From positions 29,549,079 through 29,613,078 of the forward strand of contig CM049307.1 in the NCBI GenBank assembly GCA_026874595.1: a stretch of 64,000 nt of DNA, read 5' to 3'. Shown piece after piece: positions 24,789-36,894 of this stretch; within the stretch, counting starts at the first letter, position 1; the number at the start of each line of letters is the position of its first letter. Origin of the DNA: Sipunculus nudus (taxonomy: Eukaryota; Annelida; Sipuncula; Golfingiida; Sipunculidae). The notes under the pieces were generated by a model. That model worked only from the letters and a program-made list of their open reading frames with translations. It had not been told where the DNA came from and did no database searches. The position numbers and the translations under genes are program-made.

Positions 24789-25986
24789 TGCCCCCGCCAC
24801 AAAGTGGCCGGGGCATATAGTTTTACCCATGTCCGTCCTTCCGTCATTCCGTCATTCCGAAATCAAACAGTTGTACGGACTTTTTTTTCCCAGGTTGCAG
24901 ATATTGGCCTGATTTTTGGTGTGTGGGCAGATAATGACCAGTTACAGATCGAGTTCGCGTTTCGTCCCTGTTGACCTACTTTTGACCGTTTTACGGCTCC
25001 TAAACTTAAAAAATTTCATGAAAAATAGAAATTTTCATGACAAATACACATGTACGGACTTATTTTCGCAATGCCTGCAGATATTGCCCTGATTTTTGTC
25101 GTGTCGGCAGATAATGACCAGTTACAGATCGAGTTCGCGTTTCGTCCTGGTTGACCTAATTTTTGATCACTTTACGGCTCCTTAACTTAGGAAATTTCAT
25201 GAAAAATATAAATTTTCATGACAAATACACATGTCCGGACTTTTTTTTCGCAATGCCTGCAGATATTGGCCTGATTTTTGGTGTGTGGGAAGATATTGAC
25301 CAGTTACAGATCGAGTTTGCGTTTCGTCCCAGTTGACCTACTTTTGACGGTTTAACGGCTCCTGAACATAGAAAATATAATGAAAAATAGAAATTTCATG
25401 ACAAATACACATGTACAGACTTTTTTTCGCAATGCCTGCAGATATTGGCCTCATTTTTGGTGCGTGGGCAGATAATGATCAGTTACAGATCGAGTTCACG
25501 TTTTGTCCCAGTTGACCTACTTTTGACCGTTTGACAGTGCCCTAACATAGAAAATTTCATAGAAAATATAATTTTTCATGACAAGTGCACATGTACGGAC
25601 TTTTTTTCGCAATGACTGCAGATACGGGCATGATTTTTGGTGTGTGGGCAGATAATGACCATCTACAGATCAAGTTCTTGTTTTGTCCCAGTTGACCCAC
25701 TTTTGACCATTCGACTGCTCCTGAACATAGAGAGTTTCATGAAAAATAGAAATTTTCATAACAAATGCATATGTACGGACTTTTTTTCCGCAATGCCTGC
25801 AGATACCACCCTGATTTTTTATGTGTGGGCAGATAATGACCAGTTACTGATCGAGTTCGCGTTTCGTCCCCGTTGACCTACTTTTGAGCATACGACACCT
25901 CCTGAACTTAAAAATTTTTACAAACTTTAACAAATGTTTCTAATTTGCCCCAGGCGGGGGCATTCGTGTCGTTCCGACACATCTAG
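24789..25986 (+). mobile_element. Nested Helitron-like element with 180-bp tandem units
   Basis: The left end TGCCCCCGCC and the right subterminal GGCGGGGGCA are a perfect 10-bp inverted pair. The right end continues with the hairpin GTGTCG-ttc-CGACAC and CTAG at 25983-25986, followed by TTTTCTC. The interior has six units of about 180 bp marked by GCAATGCCTGCAGAT (near 24890, 25070, 25250, 25430, 25610, 25790). It is inserted in a 338-bp satellite unit of the host element. The structure (subterminal inverted repeats, internal satellite, 3' hairpin, CTRR-type end) fits a Helitron-derived non-autonomous element. Confidence 0.75.
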
Positions 25987-26830
25987 TTTTCTCTATTTTT
26001 GAGACCTTTAAAGATATGAACATCTGTTAACTGGGCACAAATCATAACAACTGGACCTAGAATCTTCATTCTTTACACACAGGGAGACCCCTTAAAAATC
26101 TCCAAGGAAACCTGAAATTAGGTCTCTGTTACCCATATCCATTAAGCTGTATGGCTCCAAAATACCCCCCAGATTAATGAAAAATTTGATACAAAAACTC
26201 CAGTATCTCAATAACTACAACACTGATGCTCATGATTTTGGCATACATATTGATCATGATGTGTTCCATCAGTTTCAGCAGACTGGATGCGCCACCTCTA
26301 TTTTTTTCAAATTTTTACAAATTATTTTCTCTATTTTTGACACCTTTAAAGATGTGGTTATCTGTCAACAGGGTACAAATCGTAACAACTGGACCTAGAA
26401 TCTTCATTCTTGTCATGCAAGGAGGCCCATGAAAAGTGTCTGTGGAAACCTGAAATTAGGTCTCTGTTACTCATATCCTTCAAGCTATAGGACTCCGAAG
26501 TGTCCCTCAGAATAATGGAAAATTTGATACAAAAGCTGAAGTATCTGAACAACTAATCCAGAGACCACCATGCTTCTTTGCATGGATATTGACTATTAAG
26601 TGTTTTTATTAGTTTCTGCAGACTGGTGGATCCACCTGTATTTTTTTTTAAAGTTTACGCATTTTTCCTCTATTTTTTAGATATATTAATACAGACAAAC
26701 TCTCAGCCTGTTGGTTAATCTGTTTGATGCTTCAGTTGAATGGTTATATACTACCATTCAGATGATAAAATTTCCTTTTGCAAATCTCTTCCTGGTCAGC
26801 TGAGCGTCATGACCCATGGGTCACTTGTTT

Positions 26831-28747
26831 TTGTTCTATAATCACTGTTCTATCGTGGGGGTGGATGAGTAGAAGCAAGATAGATACTTACATCACACCA
26901 ACCGTCGTCATTGTCGTATAGCCGTACTTCTATCGTTTCCTTGTCATCGCTTAAGAGATTGCATGTTTAATATGTTTTTATTCGTGTTCAGATTGAAACA
27001 CATGAGCCCATTACCATGAAGGCTAGCGTCTGAGCATTTGCCATTTTTCATCGATGTGATGACGTGATCTGTAAAACTGCAAAAACGCTCAGTGTCATAG
27101 ACATTTATTTGTGTAAGTTTTAAAGTATATGCTTGGCTTAGCAGGAATTGTACATATAATAAAAAGTGTTCTCTTCCCTCTCTGTCGAGTTCATTTAATA
27201 AATTGCTCTCTTTCAGTTAAAACTATAAGCAAACTGACGACCGTTATTTAGGTAATTAGCGACTGGGGCGCCCTCAAAATTAATGCTTTAAAAATATTTT
27301 TATACCCTTAAAAGCGCCCCCATGCACCCCACCCCCGCCCCAACCATATGTGCCAACTTCCTAAGTTCCAACTTCCGATCCTCTGACACTGCGGCTTGTG
27401 GACACTTGTTTGACTGCACAGCACATTCACGGCAACTCAGAAAAGCAAACGATCTTTAGCGATGGTTGTGCGAAAATGTGAAAAATAGTAACTTCTGTAT
27501 TCCTTCTATTTTAAACCGCACGTCTATTTAAAACCACACCTAGACTTCGCCAAAATCCCACATGAAATCCCGCTAGACAGGCAATACCAAGAACCCCCAC
27601 TTTAAACCGCACCCAAAACCCGCAACCTCAAAGCAGGGATTCATTTTTTAAGAAGTATTAATCATTACCAGGGCTCCTGGACCCTTACATCCTGTATCCT
27701 CCTATCGTTTTTTCTTGCTTTGTTCCATCTGTTATCTGCCATGGAATTGTCCTCGCCTAGCTAGACACGATTACGTGTTATGTGTTCCGTTTTGTAATCG
27801 ACCTGTCAGTATATTGGTTGAAAAACGATCGTAAATAGCTTCTGATGTTAAAAAATCGGAACCATAGTTCACAGAAACAATTGAAACATTATAAACGAGA
27901 TTGTTTCCGATGTCGAAAAATAATATTTGATATAGTTCTTCCTTAACACGAATGCCTACAACGAAAGAAGTATGGCGATGTATGCGACTAATCTCCCCGT
28001 TTGATAGACAGTCCGTAAATTTTATTTTTTTTTTTGCTCAAGGCTTTATTTGAAAGGTCATACGTATAAAACATTCATGAATTCATAAAAACAACTATAT
28101 CTGAAAAGAAACACCGCTAAAAGGAAACGGATATATAGGTTCATTGAAAAACAAACTGATTTGCGGTGACTTGCACGAGCGATTCCAGATAAGGCTGGTC
28201 CACTTCTAGAACTCTGTCGTGACCGCTACTTAACGCACAATTCTTACCATATACTAAACATTTATTATTTTCATTAACGTGCATTGGACATTTGATAAGG
28301 TTATGGTCGCTCCAGACGCGTATCTGTAAGACTGTAACATGGGCTTGCCATGTGATCTAGGCCAAAACTATTGTGTTTACAAGTGCGGCCAGCAATGTCT
28401 ACGATTCCCGCCAAAAACTGGTTGAATGAAGTTACGTGCGCTAGTGTTTACTACAAACTTCTCACTACCTCTCTTATGAGTGGTCTCTCAGCCAATCACA
28501 AGATCTTATCCCAAAGCAATTCAGCTGCCAATCAGTTTGTCACGAGATCCGAATGACACCACCCGCCAACAATATCAATGTGCAAGGACCTCCGTTTATG
28601 CCAATGTTTTAACGTTCTGTGAGCTAACGAAGGTGAACGAGGATTTCTTTTGCTCGGTGTTTTCTAGCGCTACTTGTCTAATTTTTTTTCGCTGTGCGCA
28701 TATAAATATCTCGGATTGTTGCTTCCGCGTGATGCCACTTGAGGATT
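26831..28747. other. Intergenic, nothing recognised
   Basis: No gene was seen. TTTAAAACCGCAC-like phrases near 27515-27610 recur near 30297 and 30357, which may mark the flanks of an old dispersed repeat, but no clear boundaries are visible. Confidence 0.4.
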
Positions 28748-29114
28748 AGTCTCTCAAACACACGCCAGGTGCCGCTACCGCTCTGCACCAGTACGCCTAT
28801 TATTGGACGCCATTTTTTTAAGTACAGAAGTGTTGTTTGGCATGCGCAAGGAATCCCCCTATTATCCCACCCATGCAAAAGACAAGCAAAAGTGGAATAT
28901 TTTGGCCACACAAGCAACAATATTGTTTACTTGTCTTTATTGGGGTTTGCCGGGTCTGTGCAAGGACGACATCCATTCTTGATTGACCTCCGGGGGTGTC
29001 CTTGCGCATGCAAAATGGCACTTCCGTTTTTCAAGATATTTGAAAAAAAATGGCGTCCAATAACAGACGTACTGGTGCAGAGCGGTTGCGGTACCTGGCG
29101 TCTGTTGGAGAGAC
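28748..29114. mobile_element. Foldback (MITE-like) element
   Basis: Arms 28748-28857 and about 28990-29114 are inverted copies. AGTCTCTC, ACGCCAGGT, CCGCTCTGCACCAGTACG and TATTGGACGCCATTTTTTT all recur as reverse complements in order. The spacer is about 130 bp. No coding capacity is present. Confidence 0.7.
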
Positions 29115-30549
29115 TACTTGAGGATGTTGCTTTTTCCCCTCCCACGTAAGAGAGTATACCAACCTAGTTTGCAGCCTTATCTGACGAATTTAAATGCAAA
29201 CGACCTTTTTTTCTGGACTAGAGGTGACACGCTTAATATTTGATACTCCATTTAAGATAAGAACATAAGTATATAGGTAGTAAATAATTAACACAATACT
29301 TTTGGGCTTTTTTGGCCGACATAAATCGGGTACCCTTGTGACTCAGAAGGTCAAGCAAACGTATTCCAAATCTCATTATATTATCATATGACATAATTGC
29401 CTATGAAAAAAATATATATATAGATTTTACATAAAATAAGCCCAATTCCTGGAGGAACAACATTTTTTCTATCTATTTTTCCACTAAAAACATGAGGCTG
29501 TGTGATTTTTTCAAAAACTATTGGCACATCTATGAGCACTGTCAAGTCGGCAGTGACGTCACACACTGGGAAATCCTCTGTGACTAAAAATTCTAGATCT
29601 CGGTAAAAGCACAGTATTTCTGCCTCTGTCAGTCCCAAATTTTCAGCAGAGAATAAAAACAACATGCATTACTCGATCTGAGTTGTTGATAAAATTCAGT
29701 CCAAGATGTCACATGTCTACCAGCCAATCATTTCAGGACAAAGTCTGGGATCTGGATGAAATCTACCTATCACACAACAAACGCACATAGAATAGGTTTA
29801 CTTAACCAAAAATTGCCTATAAGGATATATCGGACATTTTACTGCGCTCCCGAGCCAGCGGAAATCTTACGCTTCTGAAGAAGCTAATGAAATACATATA
29901 GGAAGTAGGTTTATAGGTAAAGCGCTATGTAAAGAGCGTTACATTTAACAAATTACGTCAAAAATATAAAAATGTCTTCCTGTTCAGTCTGGCACACTAG
30001 CTATAGAAAATGGACTGTAATATACGAACACGTAATGACAAACAGATCGCTTTTTCGGGGTCACCCCTGCAGTGATGTGTGTTGATCATGTGCGTCGAGA
30101 CTCGCCATGGAAGATCGGTGATTATATCTTGGAGGTCTGTGTTAAACAATTTATCACGTTTATCAATGTAACCAAAAAATACTAAATGTTATTTTTTCCC
30201 CAAATCTGTTACGTGTTCGTCCTTCAAAGGCGCCGTATTAGTCAAGCACGTACTCTCCAACGATTTCTGCAAGGAAGATATACAGGAAACCTTCCATTTA
30301 AAACCGCACGGTCTTGTTAGAAAGAAAAAAAAACAGTTTCAGGATTTGGGTTTCAATTTTAAACCGCGAACTAAAAAAAAGAAGAAATAAGGTAATACAA
30401 GCGACAGTTCGTGAATTAAGCAAAATAATTTCAACATATTGCAACGGGACACAATATATTAGCGAGGGTCAAAAGTGAGGTTAGGATGGGGGGGGGGGGG
30501 GGGGGGCTTTTTACCGGAGGGGCGTTTGTTACGTCAAATACGATATTCT
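29115..30549. other. Intergenic with long poly-G tract
   Basis: No gene is supported. A G run of about 20 sits near 30487-30507. A decayed AAAGCGCTATGTAAAGAGCG near 29920 resembles the AAAGCGCTATAAA tail seen near 36240. Confidence 0.4.
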
Positions 30550-31310
30550 TTTTTAGCTCACCTGACTATAAGTCATCTGAGATATAATCATGGTCCTCTG
30601 TCACTCCGTCCGGTCGTCCGGCCGGCCAGCCTTTTGAAACCGTTTGCCCTACGAACCCAAAATTTGGCATATAGTTAGATGTCCCCAAAATCCCCTACCA
30701 TACCGATAATTAATGCCCACATATTTGTTTCCAGATATTTACTCCAGGTTTGATTGAAATATTGGTTTTAATTTGACTAATATATGGCCCATCACTAAAG
30801 TAAGGATACTTTTGATTTTTGGGTCATGAGGTCATAGGTCAAGGTCACGGGATCCACTTCTTTAAACTGAAAAAATTTTGGATGGATTTTTAGCCAAACT
30901 TTTCATCCCAAATCTTCCATCTTCCAAATTTTGCTCACCTTTTAATAGCGGAAAAATATGGTTTTTTTTGGGTTCACATATTTGTTTCCAAATGACAGAC
31001 TTGTTCGGAAAGACAAATGGATATCAAACTTGTTCTGATTTGAAAAATAGAATTTTTTTTTTCATTTTGAACGCCATCTTATTCCTTTTAATAAATTCAA
31101 TGTGTATTATTTTACTTTGATCAACTCATCTCCTCTTTTTTTCCTTTTTTTTTTATTATTTACATGCATATCTCAGTCACTTGGTTCAGATACTAATACA
31201 AATATGTAATCATGGGAGGCCAACTGTTGCCACATTTCAATATGTTAGGTTTTTATAAAAAAAAATCTCCTAACCAATTTCAGCTGAGCGCCGTGACCCA
31301 CAGTCCCTTG
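30550..31310 (+). mobile_element. Satellite-type non-autonomous element, short copy
   Basis: It starts TTTTAGCTCACCTGACTATA with GTCATCTGAGATATAATCATG, carries one copy of the 287-bp-type unit (GGGTCATGAGGTCATAGGTC near 30825), and ends CAGCTGAGCGCCGTGACCCA...CCCTTG at 31310. It therefore combines the ends of the 338-bp family with the internal unit found at 1-1713, so ends and satellites are exchanged between families. Confidence 0.55.
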
Positions 31311-31675
31311 TTTGTTTATGAACTGTATCCTTTCATATAACACTTAGGGCGATTTTTTCCTTTTTGCATCACATTAAATGGTTTCAGGTCACACGTTTCG
31401 TTTATTACACAGTGCTAATGCAAATTGTACATAATTGGCTTGTTTTAACATGATCATTAAATTTTGTTTATGCTCATTAGAATTTTTTACAGCATTTTAT
31501 TTTAGTTGATAAATTAATGTTTATTATTATTCTCTGGCTGATGTCCATTTTTCTATAATTTTACAGAGTTTCATCTGAGCAGGGCCATTTCCTCTTAGCT
31601 TATCAAATGCTCATATATATGAAAAACCAAAAGAAAAAAGTATATTTTGCAATTGCTAAAATTTTCCAAAATTAA

Positions 31676-31704
31676 GCTGAGCGTTGTGACCAATGGGTCC
31701 CTTG
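31676..31704 (+). mobile_element. Solitary 3' end of the same element family
   Basis: AGCTGAGCGTTGTGACCAAT followed by GGGTCCCTTG repeats the family terminus without a matching 5' end close by, so this is probably a truncated copy or an internal duplicate of the preceding element. Confidence 0.45.
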
Positions 31705-34306
31705 ATTTTTCAATGATGTTGCCATTTTCTTGTGTAGTTTCACGAACTGAATCACCTGTAACAGCATGGGCATATAGACTGCCCGTTCTGTCGTATACAC
31801 GACCGCTTGTCAAGCATTTCCGGGATCCCTAGGATAGAAAATGTGGCGATAAAATTCATGAAATAGGGATAGACATCAAACCTTAAGGTATAAATGTATA
31901 TGCTCTTCCTCCTTACTCCAGTTCATTTTCAAGTTATAGGCCTAAGGTCGTTAAAATGTACACTCACCCAAAGGAATTGGAAAGCATGCGCTCGCAGGAA
32001 TCTTATCAATATATATTAATTTATTTGTTAGTGAATCGGACGCTAAACGTTTATCATTATTGGGTTAGTTCTGCATCATATGGTACATAGTGCTGTAGGA
32101 GACCTTTGAAAAGTGCCAAATTTTAGGAAGATAGTGCCATGGCACCAAAATATATACGAAAGATAATGGTATGAAATTGTTCATATGGGTCTCTAGTTTA
32201 AGAATCTGCCTGATGCCAGTGTCAAGAGTGAGGGCGTTTAAGGTTAGGATTCGCAGGTTTAGGCACAGGAAGAGACATCTGAACTGTCACATATAAGGGG
32301 GGGGGGGGGGGTCACTTAAATGTCCCTAACATACTATGTATTCAACATATTTACCTCAAATTACCCTCTATGTATTGCTAAATAAATATCCTTGAAGGGA
32401 ATGAAGAGATCGATTGATTAATTATGTATATTCATTTCGTTGGGTAATTAGGTCTAATGTAGGAGCAAATTAGTTAATAACAAAAACTCTTTTTACATAT
32501 AAGTAATCTTGTGATTTGTTTTGACTTGAAGACAACATACAATTACATTGGTAACAACTAGATAATATTTTACTGCATTAAGTTTATTATATTCAATAAA
32601 ATGTCGTATAATAGGCCTAAATGTGAGTTTATTCTTCTTCATGATACAGTCTGTTGACAATATGTTAAATATATGTGCACGTCACCTCCAGTTCAATAAA
32701 GAACAAGTTGTAGAAGATGCAACAGATGTTTAAATCCTGTAGCTGGAGGGCACTCATTAGAGCGAATACCTCTTCCAGAGCAAAACAACCCCAGTGGATC
32801 GGTAATGCGCTTAATGCACCAATATTCAATTTTTTTAAATATTTCATGCCCAGCACTCCACAAAGTTTCGTGAAAATCGGTTCAGTCTGTTTTATTCATG
32901 GTCCTGGTGATGAAGATACTGAGGAGAAGAAACAGAAGCAGAGCACTAACCCGGTGCGGGTTTTCGGTGATATACATGCTAGATGATCTTGCTTGAAAAT
33001 AAATGGCTTCGAGGGTTATCTGATATTTACATTTGGTTAAAAGTGTGATTTGAGTAAATTGAACCTTAAGCCTGCCGATTCCAAGTTTCTAGGAAGCAAT
33101 ACTCATTCAGAGATGAAAACATAACCTCCTTGCTCGCAAGAGCGAGTCACATGAAATCAGAAGTGTGAACACTAAATAATTCAGAATTTACTAGTGTATG
33201 AATAACACTGATAAAATTTATTGGCAGGGCACAAATAATATCTACCAGACCAAGAATATTCTGATTAAATATCCAGTCGAATGTTAATTTATTCTTCTTG
33301 AAAGAACAGGCCACAAGGAATTTATATTCTGTGGGTACAAGGTAGAAACATGATATGAACAACGTCGGAAGTCACGCCTTTCTTTGTGTCCAGGGTTGTT
33401 CAATAAATATTTTGCCTTGCTCTCTATATAGAAAATAACAGGCCGCATTTAAACAAGTATTCCCATCATAAAATGTCATAAAGAATTTTGCATCCCTGCT
33501 TTCATAATAATATTACATCATCATATTTAGTTCAAAATCATCAAGGGCTGATGATATCAAATAATTTTTTTATCTTGGATAGATTCATCTTTGACATTAG
33601 GTCTGTTGTTTAACCTGGATTTTTTTTATCACGGTTTGGAAACAAACACTCATTAAAAAAATTTGTGCCAAGCAAAAAGCTGGTTTTGATCGAGTCATAA
33701 ATAACATTTCTCACCCACACCTTTATCCGCATCTATTACACCATACAAAGATAAATGTCAATCGGTTCATATTCTTCAGGAATGTCCCAAACCCTTTAGA
33801 GCATCATTGTAAAGTTTACATTAATAGAGATCTTCCGTTCTGCACGTTTTAGTCTTTTTTTTGTCCTTCTCTTAGAGGGGTTTGAATTTATACGATCAGT
33901 TTATGCTGATCAGTTGAGTGACATGATTCTTTGGGCTTGTTTTTTTATTATTGTACTACTTTTTATGTTATCGTAAATTGAGTTTGCTTATAGATATTTC
34001 ATCACTCTTTACTTTCAGCTATCCAATATTTTGCAATGGATCATAAAAATGAAGTTTGAATAAAATCAAGTCAACCCTCTCTTTACAATATTTACCAAGA
34101 GTTGTAAAATTTTGCATGGAATGGTCCACATTGGGTTATAGGCCAATTCATTTTTAACATTTTTTTATTAAATGAATTCCTAATAAGAGTAGCTAGAATA
34201 GGACTTGAATTTACTTAAGCTATTGATCTTGGATCTTGTTTATCCTTTGAAAGAAAATGATGACACCCTTTAAACAGAAAAATAAAGCAAGTTCAATAGT
34301 AATTTT
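31705..34306. other. Intergenic, nothing recognised
   Basis: No gene or bounded element was identified. A poly-G tract of about 18 lies near 32297-32314. Confidence 0.4.
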
Positions 34307-34989
34307 GAAAACTATAAATATATCAACAATACTACAGGTATTCCTATTCATTTTTTTATTTTGCATCAGATCACAAATTTTTAAACTGAAATAGAAAATT
34401 GCAGAGTCTAGCACTTATGTAACATCATATAAGTATGTTTTGTATGATGAGCTACAAAGGGAGCTTCATGATCCTCAGTTTTGGTATATCATATGTATAT
34501 ACATCCCTCCTATTTTAAATCTACGACTTGGATTTACATGTAACAAGGTCATAAAAGTGGAAAATATTCAGATCAATATTGGAAAATTTAGGCCGCTCTG
34601 TACAAAAACGCCCGCATGTTTCAGATCGGCATCAGCTGCATGGTTTCATTAATGGTAGGACCTAAGGAACATATTGATGTATGATGCCAAATGTATATAT
34701 TTTGGTGCAGGTGTATAGTTCCATAGGGGGGGCTCTCCTACTACACTATTAGATTGATGAATACATTACAAAAGTTAGAACAGTTGTTGAAGCTCAGTTG
34801 AAATAATTTTTGAATTCAGATAAGGGACAGTTGGCCTAAATAAGCCAAATTTTTTCTAGGGAATTGTTAATATTTATTGATTATAATTCAATGAAACCTC
34901 GAAATTACAACCACCAACGGGACCTCAATAAAGTGGTCACATTTTCGAGATGGTCGTTTACGCTGGGTCAATCATCAAGAGCAACATAT

Positions 34990-35435
34990 AATTACAGACA
35001 AGTCCTTACGTGTATGACTTCTTTATAACATATAAGTGCGCAAGTGCATGACTTTTTTTACAGATATGTAATTAAAATCATAGCCTTTTTACAGATAAGT
35101 ATTTTAAACCATGTTTCTTTACTGATAAGAACTTAAGTGCACGACCTTTTACTGACAAGTACTTTAGTGCATGATTTTGTACTGATAAGTACTCAAGTTC
35201 ATGACTTCTTTTTTACAGATAATACTTTCAAAGTGCATGACTTTTTTACAGATAAGTACATGTTTACAACCATGGCTTTTTACTGATAAGTACTTAAGTG
35301 CAGGACTTTTTTTCAGTAAATACTTAAGTGCATGATTTTATTTTTTTAACAGAAAGGCCCAAAGTACTTAAGTGCATGATTTTTTTTACATATTAGTACT
35401 TTAGTGCATGACTTTTTTTAATGATAAGTATTTAT
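34990..35435. repeat. Minisatellite of about 36 bp with GATAAG and TTAAGTG motifs
   Basis: About eleven degenerate units of the form CTGATAAGTACTTAAGTGCA followed by TGACTTTTTT. Most units carry a (T/A)GATAA GATA-factor motif and several carry TTAAGTG, which resembles an NK2-class homeodomain site. The whole array is repeated in the second copy at +2588. Confidence 0.75.
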
Positions 35436-36194
35436 GGGCAAATTACCTTTGGTGGACGTGTGCTATTACGGGTTTCCCCAAGTGTATGTACTGATGTATA
35501 TACTATATCAATTTTGCATGAGACTCCATTTCAAAGTAATTTAAAAACAATGTATTACACGGAAAGCGTGCCAATTATCATTTTTTCCATTTGCCAATTT
35601 TAAGAGTTATTTGACTAAAGGAATGTCAGGTCTATCGCCTTATTTGCTTCATATTTGTTTAGGCTTGGGTGGCCTTCGAGGGATCATAAATGTTAAACTT
35701 TTACCCTCAGAAAAAAGCATGAATATATTTTATGGAAACGGGAAGGTAAGTGGCGCCACCTGACATACCAAATATTAGACCAATACCTTGAAACACTGGT
35801 GATATGAGCAATTTCCACTGAAAGCACATGTACAGATGGACGCCACGTAAAAACGATTGCAGACTGCACCACAAGTCTTGAGTAAAAGATGGATGAGTCC
35901 AAGATCTATTTATATGCACATTTTCAGGCCAATAGGGCAAATCACTCCTCAGAAAAGGGCTTTAATTTATTCTACATAAACGGGAAGGTAGGTGGCGCTA
36001 CCTGTCCGGTTTATGAGAATACTTTCCAAGATAGATGGACATGCCAAATTTCAGACCAATACCTTGAACCACTCATGAGAAAGGAGCAATTTTTTTACTT
36101 TAAATGGACTTTCGGTTTTAACTTGGAGACTAGGTTTTTAAATCTAGTCTCTAAATGGATATTAGTGTTTTTTCAACTCTTTCATTTTACATGA

Positions 36195-36290
36195 CTGCCT
36201 AATGTAAAGCGCTTTAGAGCGATAATCTCATTGGATAAAGCGCTATAAAAATGTTGTAATATAATAATAATAATAATAATAGAAAGCAAA
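36195..36290 (+). repeat. SINE/LINE-like 3' tail with (TAA)n
   Basis: GTAAAGCGCTTTAGAGCGAT, then AAAGCGCTATAAAAATG and a (TAA)n run. This tail type is common at the ends of dispersed retroelements in animals. The body of the element is not recognisable. It is duplicated at +2588. Confidence 0.5.
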
Positions 36291-36894
36291 CGTATGGATG
36301 GACGCCACACAATTACGATTGCAGATAGCACCATCAGTCTTGAATACAAGATGGAGGTATCCAAGATCAATGGACATGAACAATTTCAGCCAAATCTGTC
36401 CATTTATTTTAGACTTATAATGCTAACAGTACTGTCAAGTGGCAATGATGGGGTATTAAAAGGCGCGAAAACAAGAAAAGGACAGGTGGCACCACCTGTC
36501 TTCCGCAGAAGACAAAGCCATCCAAGATCTTCAGTCAATTTGATTTTTGGACCAATCCATGCATCCCTTATTGAGATTTTTATGACTTTGTGTTATTTTC
36601 ACCATATATGGCATTATTCAAGGTCAAGGCCACTCTCATAGGTAAGGTCATGACCCCAATTTAAAAATACATCATCCCATAACCCATGTCTATGTATATG
36701 CATAATATGAAAGAAATCTGTCCATTAGTTTTTTACTTATAATGCTCACAGTTCTGTTAAGTGGCAATGATGGGTGTATTAAACGACACAAAAACCAGAA
36801 AAAAATTCCGGTATATTGCAACACTATCCAAGTTCTTCGGTCATCTTGATTTTAGGATCAATCCATGCTAGATTTCTTGAGATATTTAAGAATT

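Larger units (their letters stand above)
17741..26830 (+). mobile_element. Large 338-bp-satellite element, host of two nested elements
   Basis: It opens with TAGCTCAGCTGACTGTAAGTC (near 17745) and closes with GGTCAGCTGAGCG, then the palindrome TGACCCATGGGTCA and CTTG followed by T at about 26830. Its body is a run of approximately 338-bp units marked by CACAAATCGTAA near 17772, 18110, 18448, 18784 (variant), 19123, 24494, 26035 and 26372. Removing the insertions 19425-24447 and 24789-25986 restores continuous units, so the element predates them. AGCTCAGCTGAC and GTCAGCTGAGCG are subterminal inverted repeats. No coding capacity was seen. Confidence 0.65.
34307..36894. repeat. 2588-bp tandem duplication, copy 1
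   Basis: The sequence from GAAAACTATAAATATATCAAC (34307) through ...ATATTTAAGAATT (36894) is repeated immediately downstream at an exact offset of 2588. Every short open frame and landmark I compared is identical in both copies. The junction shares only an AATT-like microhomology. It includes satellite units with GGTGGCGCCACCTG-type palindromes, a GATA-containing minisatellite and a SINE-like tail. An assembly duplication cannot be excluded. Confidence 0.9.

Noticed and set aside
28371-29149. Overlapping open frames on both strands around 28.4-29.1 kb
   Set aside because: They coincide with the inverted-repeat element and mirror each other across its arms, so they reflect the foldback structure and not genes.
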